NCBI GenBank assembly: GCA_019234035.1
Contig: JAFALX010000423.1
Location: 1-7,577 of the forward strand
Source: Candidatus Dormiibacterota bacterium
GTDB taxonomy: Bacteria > Chloroflexota > Dormibacteria > Aeolococcales > Aeolococcaceae
Direction of reading: 5' to 3'
DNA: 7,577 bases
Shown: positions 1 through 5,646 of the stretch, piece after piece
Layout: each line of letters starts with the position of its first letter
How positions within the stretch are numbered: the first letter of the stretch is position 1
Position numbers and translations under genes: made by a program
Notes under the pieces: model-generated
Seen by the model: only the letters and a program-made list of their open reading frames with translations
Databases searched by the model: none
What the model was told of the DNA's origin: nothing

Positions 1-1
1 C

Positions 2-346
2 TTTGTCGACGGAAAGCCCTCGGGCAATCTCACCCCCGAGCACATCGTCGACAACATCACGCTGTACTGGGTGACAGGCACCGGGGCATCGGCAGCGCGC
101 TCCTACTGGGAGGAAGGACAGGAGAACGCTCGCGCGGCCGGTCACGCTCCCACACCGGTCTCGATTCCAGTCGGCTTCACGACGTTCCCGGGGGAGATCT
201 GGCGGACGCCGCGCAGCTGGGTCGAGAAGGCCTACCCCAACGTCATCTACTTCAACGAAGTGGACAAGGGCGGTCACTTCGCCGCGTGGGAGGAGCCGGA
301 GCTCTTCTCGCAGGAGCTGCGCGCCGCCTTCCGCTCGCTGCGCTAA
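2..346 (+). CDS. Epoxide hydrolase (alpha/beta-hydrolase fold), C-terminal fragment
   Basis: The frame is open from the window edge to TAA at 344-346, leaving the last 114 residues; the true start lies outside the window. A GTG at 71 is internal, because homologous-looking sequence (DNITLYWVTGTGASAARSYW) runs through it. This segment resembles the end of the epoxide hydrolases that carry an N-terminal EHN domain: cap helix with the LYWxTGT.AS.ARxYWE pattern, then PVGFTTFPGEIWRTPRSW, then the strand and turn carrying the catalytic histidine in GGHFAAWEEPELF. By family knowledge the enzyme opens epoxides to vicinal diols through an Asp-ester intermediate, with this His activating water; the nucleophile Asp is not in the window. 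It is probably cytosolic. It converges on the SDR gene with a 92-bp gap. The epoxide hydrolase family call is strong; the substrate is unknown. Confidence 0.88.
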   Translation, partial: FVDGKPSGNLTPEHIVDNITLYWVTGTGASAARSYWEEGQENARAAGHAPTPVSIPVGFTTFPGEIWRTPRSWVEKAYPNVIYFNEVDKGGHFAAWEEPELFSQELRAAFRSLR

Positions 347-351
347 TCGCA

Positions 352-435
352 TCACGCCCGCTGTCGGCCGTGGCAGAACTTGTGCTTCCCCCAGCATGCC
401 GTAGTCCGCTTGCGGCACAGCGTGGAAATCGAACG
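352..435 (-). pseudogene. Decayed SecA C-terminal tail (SEC-C zinc motif remnant)
   Basis: Directly past the tandem TAA-TGA stops of the SDR, in the same frame, the minus strand reads 27 codons ending in TGA at 352-354. They include LCRKRTTACWGKHKFCHGR, which lines up with the SecA end GRNQRCPCGSGKKYKFCHGK after a two-codon deletion. The first two cysteines of the C-x-C pair are lost or displaced, while KFCHG is intact. No start codon or ribosome site precedes it, so it is probably not translated. The nucleotide match to the real secA end is described under the repeat entries. I read it as a leftover piece of a secA 3' end; a remnant of another SEC-C-tailed gene is the alternative. Confidence 0.5.
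354..421 (+). repeat. Left copy of imperfect direct repeat flanking the SDR-tetR pair
   Basis: This stretch aligns with 2120-2208 in the same orientation. Shared blocks in order are ACGCCC, GTCGGCC, the 17-nt exact core GCCGTGGCAGAACTTGT (367-383 here, 2148-2164 there), CTTC..CCC, and TTGCGGC.CA. Relative to the right copy it lacks about 12 nt just before the core, which removes the secA stop region, and a further 6 nt inside the zinc motif. The right copy is the functional end of secA, so this one is the probable degenerate copy. The alignment was made by eye. Confidence 0.5.
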
Positions 436-438
436 TCA

Positions 439-1362
439 TTAGGTGATAAATCGGTGGATGGCCTCGTTTGCCTGGTCCTGAAAGAACGGGTTGGCCAGGT
501 CGGGGAAGATGTCCGCTTGGTTGACCAAGGGACCCTTGAGCGTGTTGGCCGCGCTGGCGTAGAACACTCCGCTCGAGAGGGTCGGGTCGGTGACGCCGTC
601 GACCAGTCGCCTCGCGCCCACGTCGAGCTTGTGGGAGATACCGAGGAGGGGCATGACGTACTTGGCCGCTATTCGTAGCGGTAGGTTGACGTTGTTGGGG
701 GCTTCGGTGCCGGTGGTGTTGCCGGGACTAACTGTGATGAATCGACGGTCGGAGTATTGGCGAGCCAGGTGGGCCATCCACAGGGCCCCGATGTACTTGA
801 CCTGCCCGAAGGCTAGGTTGGGGTCAACCTTTCTGCCGGCGAAATAGCTGCCGTCGATGACCGTGGCGAGTTCTTCGGCGGAGGTTGAGACGAAGGATGG
901 CCGTTTCATCAGCAACTTGGGAACTCCCCTCGCTGCTTCACTTCCGGCGAAGACCGCCACCTCGCCAAGCCGACCCTCGGCCAGCAGCCCTTCGAGGAGG
1001 ACGACGTGACCGAGAACGTTGGTCGCAAACAGGGTGGTGACGCCGTCAGCGGTCAGGTCCATCGGGGCCTTACCACCGATTACACCAGCGTTCATGACCA
1101 GCGCGTCGAGCGACCCGTTGATACCCGCCAGGCCGGCGCGGACCGAACCCAGATCGGTGACGTCCATGAGAATGACGTCGAAGATGTGCCGGCCGGTCGC
1201 GGATTCGAGCTCGGCCTTTGCCGCCGTTGCGCGATCTTGGTTGCGGCACGCCAAGTAGATCCGCGCCATCTCAGGACGCAAGGCCAGTTGTCGGGCCACG
1301 TCCTTGCCGATCCCGGCGTTGGCGCCCGTGATGAGTACCGTCTTTCCTGCGGCTGTGCTCAT
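439..1362 (-). CDS. SDR-family NAD(P)-dependent oxidoreductase with Phe at the catalytic Tyr position
   Basis: A 307-aa classical-type short-chain dehydrogenase/reductase with a Rossmann fold. The cofactor loop TGANAGIG is at residues 12-19, the adenine-side DVTD at 67-70 and the NAG motif at 91-93. Tetrad positions are N115 (ATNVLGH), S141 (AGSEAARG) and K189, but the YxxxK tyrosine is F185 (FGQVK; codon TTC at 808-810). SPGNTTGTE (212-220) is the usual post-catalytic loop. The protein resembles the retinol dehydrogenase/carbonyl reductase-like SDRs. The start is ATG 1362: GAGGAGA lies 9 nt upstream, whereas the longer frame from 1404 begins inside the operator and adds an Arg-rich leader. 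It ends in tandem stops TAA-TGA. It is divergent from tetR, which probably represses it. Substrate and direction are unknown, and the Phe may have altered or abolished oxidoreductase chemistry. Codon choice (TTG, CAA, TTT, CGA, GCA) is less GC-biased than in secA. Confidence 0.9.
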   Translation of the reverse strand: MSTAAGKTVLITGANAGIGKDVARQLALRPEMARIYLACRNQDRATAAKAELESATGRHIFDVILMDVTDLGSVRAGLAGINGSLDALVMNAGVIGGKAPMDLTADGVTTLFATNVLGHVVLLEGLLAEGRLGEVAVFAGSEAARGVPKLLMKRPSFVSTSAEELATVIDGSYFAGRKVDPNLAFGQVKYIGALWMAHLARQYSDRRFITVSPGNTTGTEAPNNVNLPLRIAAKYVMPLLGISHKLDVGARRLVDGVTDPTLSSGVFYASAANTLKGPLVNQADIFPDLANPFFQDQANEAIHRFIT

Positions 1363-1371
1363 TGAGCGTCG

Positions 1372-1378
1372 TCTCCTC
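1372..1378 (-). promoter_or_regulatory. Ribosome binding site of the SDR gene
   Basis: The minus strand reads GAGGAGA followed by a 9-nt spacer and ATG at 1362. This is the strongest Shine-Dalgarno sequence in the window, and it decides the start in favour of MSTAAGKT over the upstream in-frame ATG at 1404. Confidence 0.75.
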
Positions 1379-1385
1379 GCTCCAA

Positions 1386-1405
1386 AATGGGTTCTGCAAC
1401 CCATT
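1386..1405. promoter_or_regulatory. Palindromic operator, probable TetR-family binding site
   Basis: Perfect 8-bp arms AATGGGTT and AACCCATT flank a 4-bp centre (CTGC). The site overlaps the -10 region and predicted transcription start of the SDR promoter and sits about 55-75 bp upstream of tetR. A third half-site TGGGTT occurs at 1422-1427, next to the facing -35 elements and within a weaker palindrome (CAGCCCGGTACTGGGTTG, 1411-1428). Binding by the neighbouring TetR protein is inferred from position and symmetry, the usual arrangement for a TetR regulator divergent from its target. Confidence 0.65.
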
Positions 1406-1432
1406 CTGACCAGCCCGGTACTGGGTTGTCAA
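1403..1432 (-). promoter_or_regulatory. SDR gene promoter
   Basis: On the minus strand a consensus -35 TTGACA (1432-1427) is followed after 18 nt by CAGAAT (1408-1403; 4 of 6 matches to TATAAT). Transcription would start near 1396, inside the palindromic operator, leaving a leader of about 34 nt that contains the GAGGAGA ribosome site. A repressor on the palindrome would block the -10 region and start site. Confidence 0.5.
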
Positions 1433-1452
1433 ACTCAAAAGCCAGCTAACAT
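1426..1452 (+). promoter_or_regulatory. tetR promoter, probably leaderless
   Basis: On the plus strand TTGTCA (1426-1431) is followed after 15 nt by TAACAT (1447-1452), then six bases, then the tetR ATG at 1459. No Shine-Dalgarno sequence precedes that ATG. TANNNT-N6-ATG places the transcription start at or within a base of the start codon, as in leaderless mRNAs. The -35 overlaps the -35 of the facing SDR promoter, so the two promoters should compete or be co-regulated. The 15-nt spacer is short, so the -35 assignment is less certain than the -10. Confidence 0.45.
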
Positions 1453-1458
1453 TGGCGC

Positions 1459-2064
1459 ATGGTCAACGAGACGAACGACCGGCCGAGGCTCACACCCAAG
1501 GGAGCGCGCACCCGGGCACGAATAGTGGAAGAGGCCGCAGCCCTGATCCATGAGCGCGGGGTGGCAGGCACCACCTTGGAAGACGTCAAGGTGGCGGCGG
1601 AGGTCAGCGGCTCTCAGATGTACCACTACTTCCCCGACAAGGACGATCTCGTGCAGGCCGTCATCGACTACCAAGCCGACGCCATCGTCGATAACCATCG
1701 GCGCGCGCTCAGCAGCGCGAACGGAGTCGAGGCCTGGCGGAACATGGTGATCACCGCAGCGAGACGCACCAAAGCAAGGGGCGGCTGCCCACTTGGCTCC
1801 CTCGGTGGTCAGCTAGCCGAGAGTGACTCCGAGGCCCGAGCGCTCATCGCGGCGGGGTTCGAGCAGTGGGCAGCCGCTCTCAGCGATGGACTCAGATCCC
1901 TTCATGCTGCCGGGAAACTCCCGTCCGACATCGACCCAGACGACCTCGCCACTACTCTGCTCGCTACGCTCGAAGGAGGCAGCCTGCTCGCCCAGGTACA
2001 TCGGAGTACCCGTCCGCTCGAAACTGCCGTCGCTACTCTCCTCGCCCTAACGACCGGCAGATGA
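1459..2064 (+). CDS. TetR/AcrR-family transcriptional regulator
   Basis: A 201-aa one-domain-plus-ligand-pocket repressor of usual TetR length. The N-terminal helix-turn-helix covers about residues 17-63: TRARIVEEAAALIHERG, TTLEDVKVAAEVSGSQMYHYF, with DKDDLVQAVI opening helix 4. The C-terminal ligand and dimer domain contains GGCPLGSLGGQLAE (108-121), reminiscent of the LmrA/YxaF-like TetR group; that subfamily placement is from memory. It lies divergent from the SDR with a 96-bp intergenic region holding a strong palindrome, so local repression of the SDR, relieved by an SDR- or epoxide-related small molecule, is the likely role. The start ATG has no ribosome site but a TANNNT element six bases upstream. 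The gene converges on secA, leaving 77 bp between the stops. Codons such as ATA, CGA, GAA and CAT make it look compositionally foreign next to secA. The ligand is unknown. Confidence 0.9.
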   Translation: MVNETNDRPRLTPKGARTRARIVEEAAALIHERGVAGTTLEDVKVAAEVSGSQMYHYFPDKDDLVQAVIDYQADAIVDNHRRALSSANGVEAWRNMVITAARRTKARGGCPLGSLGGQLAESDSEARALIAAGFEQWAAALSDGLRSLHAAGKLPSDIDPDDLATTLLATLEGGSLLAQVHRSTRPLETAVATLLALTTGR

Positions 2065-2119
2065 GCCCAAGCTGGGTTCGTTCACGGCCATCGCCGAGGT
2101 CGGCTGATCGGTCTTCGTA

Positions 2120-2208
2120 GACGCCCTTCCGGTCGGCCGGCTCACTTGCCGTGGCAGAACTTGTACTTCTTCCCTGAGCCGCATGGGCATCGCTGATTGC
2201 GGCCCACC
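2120..2208 (+). repeat. Right copy of imperfect direct repeat (functional secA 3' end)
   Basis: This is the last ~65 bp of secA plus ~22 bp beyond its stop. It matches 354-421 in the same orientation, with the exact 17-nt core at 2148-2164 and flanking blocks ACGCCC (2121-2126), GTCGGCC (2132-2138) and TTGCGGC.CA (2197-2206). The similarity reaches past the stop codon into non-coding DNA, which argues for duplication of DNA rather than convergence of protein motifs. Confidence 0.5.
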
Positions 2209-5126
2209 TTGCCCGCCGTCCCCGTGGCAGTCGATGCACGACCGCCACCGCCGCCACCACCGCCGCCGCCGACCTGACGTGCCACGCCGGCGCCTGACTC
2301 GACGACGTTGCGCACGGTCTGCTGTGACGCCAGCGGCGCGTTGGTCCGACCCGGGACGGACGCGCGTGCCAGCGCGCTGCTCGCGGCGGCGGCGGCGGGG
2401 CGCGCCGGTGGCACCTGCTGCCCGTCGCTCGCCGAGCCGGGCTTGTCGGCACGCGGTGATGCCGGCGCCTTCGCTTCCGCCGCGGCCGGCGCAGGCGTTG
2501 GCGACGGCGCGGGCTGCGCGCCATTCGCCGCGCCGTCCTGCGGTGGGTTGTCGATGATCTGCACATTGAGCATCGCGCGCACGATCTCGCGCTGGATGTC
2601 CTCGGTCAGATCCTGGAACGACTCGAACGCCGCCTGCTTGTACTCGATCAGCGGGTCCTTCTGCCCGTACGCCTGCAGGCCGATGCCCTCCCGCAGATGG
2701 TCCATCTGCGTGAGGTAGTTGCGCCAGCGCTGGTCGATGACGGTCAGCATCACCCACTGCTCGGCGGCGCGCAGCCTTTCTGTGCCGTACTGCTGTTCCT
2801 TCTCCTCGTACAGCGCGGTGAGCTCGCCGATGATCGTCTCGGCCACCTCGTCCGCGGACGAGCCGAGGCTGTCGACGTTGACGTCGTGCAGCGGCGGCAG
2901 CGACGCGGCGAACTCGCGCATGCGATCCCACAGCCCGTCGATGTCCCAGCCGTCACGGTTGCGGCCCTCGACGAAGGTCGGCACCTCCGAGCTCACCACG
3001 TGGGCCACCATGCCGAGCAGGTTGTTGCGCGTGTCGGTGCCTTCGAGGATCTTGCGGCGCTCGCCATAGATGATCTCGCGCTGTTTGTTCATGACGTCGT
3101 CGTACTCGACGACGTGGCGCCGCGAATCGAAGTTGTGACCCTCGACGCGCGACTGCGCGCCCTCGATCTGCCGCGTGACCATGCGCGACTCGAGCGGCGC
3201 GTCGTCGGGAACGTGCAGGCGATCCATGATCCCCTGCATGCGCTCGCCGCCGAACACGCGCATGAGGTCGTCCTCGAACGACAGGAAGAACCGCGTCTCG
3301 CCAGGATCACCCTGGCGTCCCGAGCGGCCGCGCAGCTGGTTGTCGATGCGGCGCGAGTCGTGGCGCTCGGTGCCGATGATGTACAGCCCGCCGACGTCGG
3401 CGACCCCCTCGCCGAGCACGATGTCGGTGCCGCGGCCCGCCATGTTGGTGGCGATTGTCACGGCCCCCTTCTGTCCCGCGTCGGACACGATCGCCGCCTC
3501 GCGCTCGTGCAGCTTGGCGTTGAGCACCGCGTGCTGCACGCCGCGCTTGTCGAGCATCCGCGACAGCCGCTCGCTCTTCTCGATGCTCGTGGTGCCCACG
3601 AGGATTGGCTGCCCGAACTCGTGGCGCTCCGCGATCTCCTCGACGACCGCGTTGAACTTCGCCTCCTCCTTCTTGTAGATGAGGTCGGGCTCGTCCTTGC
3701 GAATCATCGGCATGTGCGTCGGGATCGGCGTGACCTCGAGGTTGTAGATCTTGTGGAACTCCTCGGCCTCGGTGATCGCCGTGCCGGTCATGCCGGCGAG
3801 CTTGTCGTAGATGCGGAAGAAGTTCTGGAAGGTGATGGTCGCCAGGGTCACGTTCTCCTGGTTCACCTTCACGCCTTCCTTGGCCTCGATCGCCTGGTGC
3901 AGGCCGTCCGACCAGCGCCGGCCGGGCATCGTTCGACCGGTGAACTCGTCGACGATGATCACCTCGCCGTCGCGCACGATGTAATCGCGGTCGCGCTGGT
4001 ACAGCGCGTACGCGCGCAGCGCCTGGTTGACCTGATGCGCATCGGCGACATGCTCCATGTCGAAGATGTTGTCGATCCCCATCCACTTTTCCATCTTCTC
4101 CGCGCCGTCGTCGGTCAGCGTCGCGGACTTGGTTTTCTCGTCGAACGTGAAGTCGTCCTCGGCCACCAGCTTGGGGATGAGCCGTGCATATGTGTAGTAC
4201 TTGTCGGTCGGCTCCTCTGCCTGGCCGCTGATGATCAGCGGCGTCCGCGCCTCGTCGACGAGGATCGAGTCGACCTCATCGACGATCGCGTAGTGCAGCC
4301 GGCGCTGCACACATCCGTCGAGCGTCCCCGACATGTTGTCGCGAAGATAGTCGAACCCGAGCTCGTTGTTGGTGCCGTACGTGATGTCCGCCGCGTACGC
4401 CTCGCGGCGCGTCACGGGCCGCATGTGCTGCAACCGCTTGTCCGAGTGCGACTCGTCGAGGTAGTCGGGGTCGTACACGAAGGAGCCGGTGTTGGGGTCG
4501 CCGGCGACCGTGCCCGGCACGATGATGCCGACCGACATGCCGAGTGCGTGATACAGCGGTCCGTTCCAGCCGGCGTCGCGGCGGGCCAGGTAGTCGTTCA
4601 CCGTCACCAGGTGCGCGCCGCGCCACTCCAGCGCGTTGAGGTACAGCGCCAGCGTCGCGACGAGCGTCTTGCCCTCGCCGGTCTTCATCTCGGCAATGCG
4701 TCCCTGGTGCAGCACGATGCCGCCGATGAGCTGCACATCGAAGTGGCGCATGCCGAGCGTGCGCTTCGAGGCCTCGCGAACGACGGCGAACGCCTCGGGG
4801 AGGATCTCGTCGAGGCCGCGCGACCGCTCGCGCTCCTTCTCCTTCTCCTCCTTCTTGGCGTACTCGGCCTCGAGCTCCTCCTCGGTCTCGATGGGCGCGG
4901 CGACGAGACCGGTCTCACCGTCCTCCGACGACGACTGACCGCGGCTGAGGTCGGGCCCGGTCACCCCGAGTCGCTCGCGGAACTCGCGTGTCTTGTCGCG
5001 CAGCTGCTCGTCGGTGAGCTGCGAGATCTCGGCCTCGAGATCGTTGATCTCGTCGACGACCGACTGGTATCGCTTGATGTCGCGCCGGTGCGGATCCCCG
5101 CCCGGCAGCTTGTTCCAGAAAGGCAT
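2142..5126 (-). CDS. secA: Preprotein translocase ATPase SecA
   Basis: SecA is the cytosolic motor that pushes unfolded preproteins through SecYEG. At 994 aa it is longer than E. coli SecA (901 aa). Domains in order: N-terminal helix; DEAD motor 1 with Walker A MKTGEGKT (147-154) and Walker B DEVD (283-286); preprotein-binding region from about 230; MTGTAITEAEEFHKIY (446-461); motor 2 with GTTSIEKSE (511-519), TNMAGRGTDIVLGEGV (560-575) and QLRGRSGRQGDPGETRF (597-613); helical scaffold/wing to about 860; a Pro/Ala-rich linker (865-975) with ten consecutive glycines (953-962, bases 2241-2270); and the zinc-binding SEC-C tail C980-x-C982...C991-H992. Compared with E. coli there is a charged ~50-residue insert at about 54-104 and a ~25-residue insert at about 205-237. 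The ATG at 5126 has a modest GGAAG four bases upstream. It follows hpf by 74 bp and may be co-transcribed with it. Its 3' end is duplicated near 352-421. Confidence 0.98.
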   Translation of the reverse strand: MPFWNKLPGGDPHRRDIKRYQSVVDEINDLEAEISQLTDEQLRDKTREFRERLGVTGPDLSRGQSSSEDGETGLVAAPIETEEELEAEYAKKEEKEKERERSRGLDEILPEAFAVVREASKRTLGMRHFDVQLIGGIVLHQGRIAEMKTGEGKTLVATLALYLNALEWRGAHLVTVNDYLARRDAGWNGPLYHALGMSVGIIVPGTVAGDPNTGSFVYDPDYLDESHSDKRLQHMRPVTRREAYAADITYGTNNELGFDYLRDNMSGTLDGCVQRRLHYAIVDEVDSILVDEARTPLIISGQAEEPTDKYYTYARLIPKLVAEDDFTFDEKTKSATLTDDGAEKMEKWMGIDNIFDMEHVADAHQVNQALRAYALYQRDRDYIVRDGEVIIVDEFTGRTMPGRRWSDGLHQAIEAKEGVKVNQENVTLATITFQNFFRIYDKLAGMTGTAITEAEEFHKIYNLEVTPIPTHMPMIRKDEPDLIYKKEEAKFNAVVEEIAERHEFGQPILVGTTSIEKSERLSRMLDKRGVQHAVLNAKLHEREAAIVSDAGQKGAVTIATNMAGRGTDIVLGEGVADVGGLYIIGTERHDSRRIDNQLRGRSGRQGDPGETRFFLSFEDDLMRVFGGERMQGIMDRLHVPDDAPLESRMVTRQIEGAQSRVEGHNFDSRRHVVEYDDVMNKQREIIYGERRKILEGTDTRNNLLGMVAHVVSSEVPTFVEGRNRDGWDIDGLWDRMREFAASLPPLHDVNVDSLGSSADEVAETIIGELTALYEEKEQQYGTERLRAAEQWVMLTVIDQRWRNYLTQMDHLREGIGLQAYGQKDPLIEYKQAAFESFQDLTEDIQREIVRAMLNVQIIDNPPQDGAANGAQPAPSPTPAPAAAEAKAPASPRADKPGSASDGQQVPPARPAAAAASSALARASVPGRTNAPLASQQTVRNVVESGAGVARQVGGGGGGGGGGRASTATGTAGKVGRNQRCPCGSGKKYKFCHGK

Positions 5127-5148
5127 CAGTCTTCCAATTGTCTCAGCA

Positions 5149-5165
5149 CCGCCAGGGGACGGCGG
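5149..5165 (-). other. Small GC-rich hairpin in the hpf-secA gap
   Basis: CCGCC (5149-5153) and GGCGG (5161-5165) can pair around a 7-nt loop in the 74-bp gap, about 22 bases upstream of the secA start. There is no T-tract, so it is not a convincing intrinsic terminator. It could attenuate or separate hpf and secA expression, but a 5-bp stem in GC-rich DNA may well be chance. Confidence 0.2.
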
Positions 5166-5200
5166 CGCGAGCGCAGCGTTTCATCCCTTGGACGTTTGCG

Positions 5201-5593
5201 CTAGGGCGTCTCAGTCGCGGCCTGGCGGTCGGATTCTGACATGCCGTCCGCGGCCACGCGGCCCTTGCGACCGGTGACGCGCTCCTTGCGGCGCAGCACC
5301 TGACGATCGGCGCGATCGACCGCGAGGTCGATCGCCTCCGGCAGCGTCGGGGCCTGCGCCTGCGCGGCGATGCGCACGTGGTGCAGGTGAGCGACCACCT
5401 CGACGCGGCTGAGGCGATGGCTGTGGATGTCGTGGTCGATGATCAGAGACACGTCGTGCAGGTTGGTGTGGCGCGTGAGCCGCTCGACCTTGCTTCGCGC
5501 ATAGTCGTGCAGATTCGCGGGCAACGGCTGCCTGAGCGTGATGCTGACGCGGCTCGGTCCTACGTCCCCACCGGCTGCACCGCCAGGGCTCAT
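5201..5593 (-). CDS. hpf: Ribosome hibernation promoting factor / RaiA family, short form
   Basis: A 130-aa S30AE-family protein. The conserved core runs from VSITLRQPLPANLHDYARSK (16-35) through the strand RVEVVAHLHHVRIAAQAQA (63-81) to the helix LPEAIDLAVDRADRQVLRRKERV (84-106). Family members bind the 30S decoding site in stationary phase or stress and silence ribosomes; long forms also dimerise ribosomes. The C-terminal dimerisation domain of long HPF is absent: after the core only a ~24-residue hydrophilic tail remains. I chose ATG 5593 because TATCAT lies exactly six bases upstream, a leaderless arrangement. An in-frame TTG at 5632 would add 13 residues but has no ribosome site. It sits between comF (53 bp upstream) and secA (74 bp downstream), a gene order I recall from Gram-positive-type genomes. 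The basic KERVTGRKGR stretch may contact rRNA, which is an inference. Confidence 0.88.
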   Translation of the reverse strand: MSPGGAAGGDVGPSRVSITLRQPLPANLHDYARSKVERLTRHTNLHDVSLIIDHDIHSHRLSRVEVVAHLHHVRIAAQAQAPTLPEAIDLAVDRADRQVLRRKERVTGRKGRVAADGMSESDRQAATETP

Positions 5594-5599
5594 GCCTCG

Positions 5600-5627
5600 A
5601 TGATACGTCCGCGGTGCGGCCCCCAAA
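5600..5627 (-). promoter_or_regulatory. hpf promoter, probably leaderless
   Basis: On the minus strand TATCAT (5605-5600) is followed by six bases (CGAGGC) and the ATG at 5593. A weak -35 candidate TTTGGG lies 16 nt upstream (5627-5622). The -10 matches the consensus at 5 of 6 positions, and its distance to the ATG matches that at tetR. It would allow hpf, and perhaps secA, to be transcribed independently of comF. The GAGG within the six bases is too close to the ATG to act as a normal ribosome site. Confidence 0.4.
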
Positions 5628-5646
5628 CTCAACGAGGCGGCAACAC

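Noticed and set aside
286..678. Plus-strand frame of 130 codons bridging the epoxide hydrolase end and the SDR 3' end
   Set aside because: It overlaps both genes out of frame and antisense, and has no domain features.
1363..1404. Longer SDR start at 1404 adding MGCRTHFGARRRRS
   Set aside because: That ATG lies inside the palindromic operator and upstream of the predicted transcription start, whereas the ATG at 1362 has GAGGAGA at good spacing.
2065..2141. Possible bidirectional terminator between the convergent tetR and secA
   Set aside because: The best pairings, GCCGA-GG-TCGGC (2093-2104) and CCCA-AGC-TGGG near 2077, have 4-5 bp stems and no T-tract, so neither supports a terminator call.
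2241..2270. Trinucleotide-like repeat as a microsatellite or CRISPR-like element
   Set aside because: It is the in-frame GGC/GGT glycine run of the SecA linker and needs no other explanation.
2047..2931. Minus-strand frame of 294 codons overlapping the secA 3' half
   Set aside because: It is an out-of-frame Arg/Ala-rich shadow of secA; the overlapping frame carries the SecA scaffold and zinc tail.
2697..5204. 835-codon open frame on the plus strand, antisense to almost all of secA
   Set aside because: Its length comes from the strong GC3 bias of secA, which removes stop codons from the complementary frame. The translation is Val/Leu/Arg/Asp/His-rich without recognisable domains, and the sense strand is unmistakably SecA.
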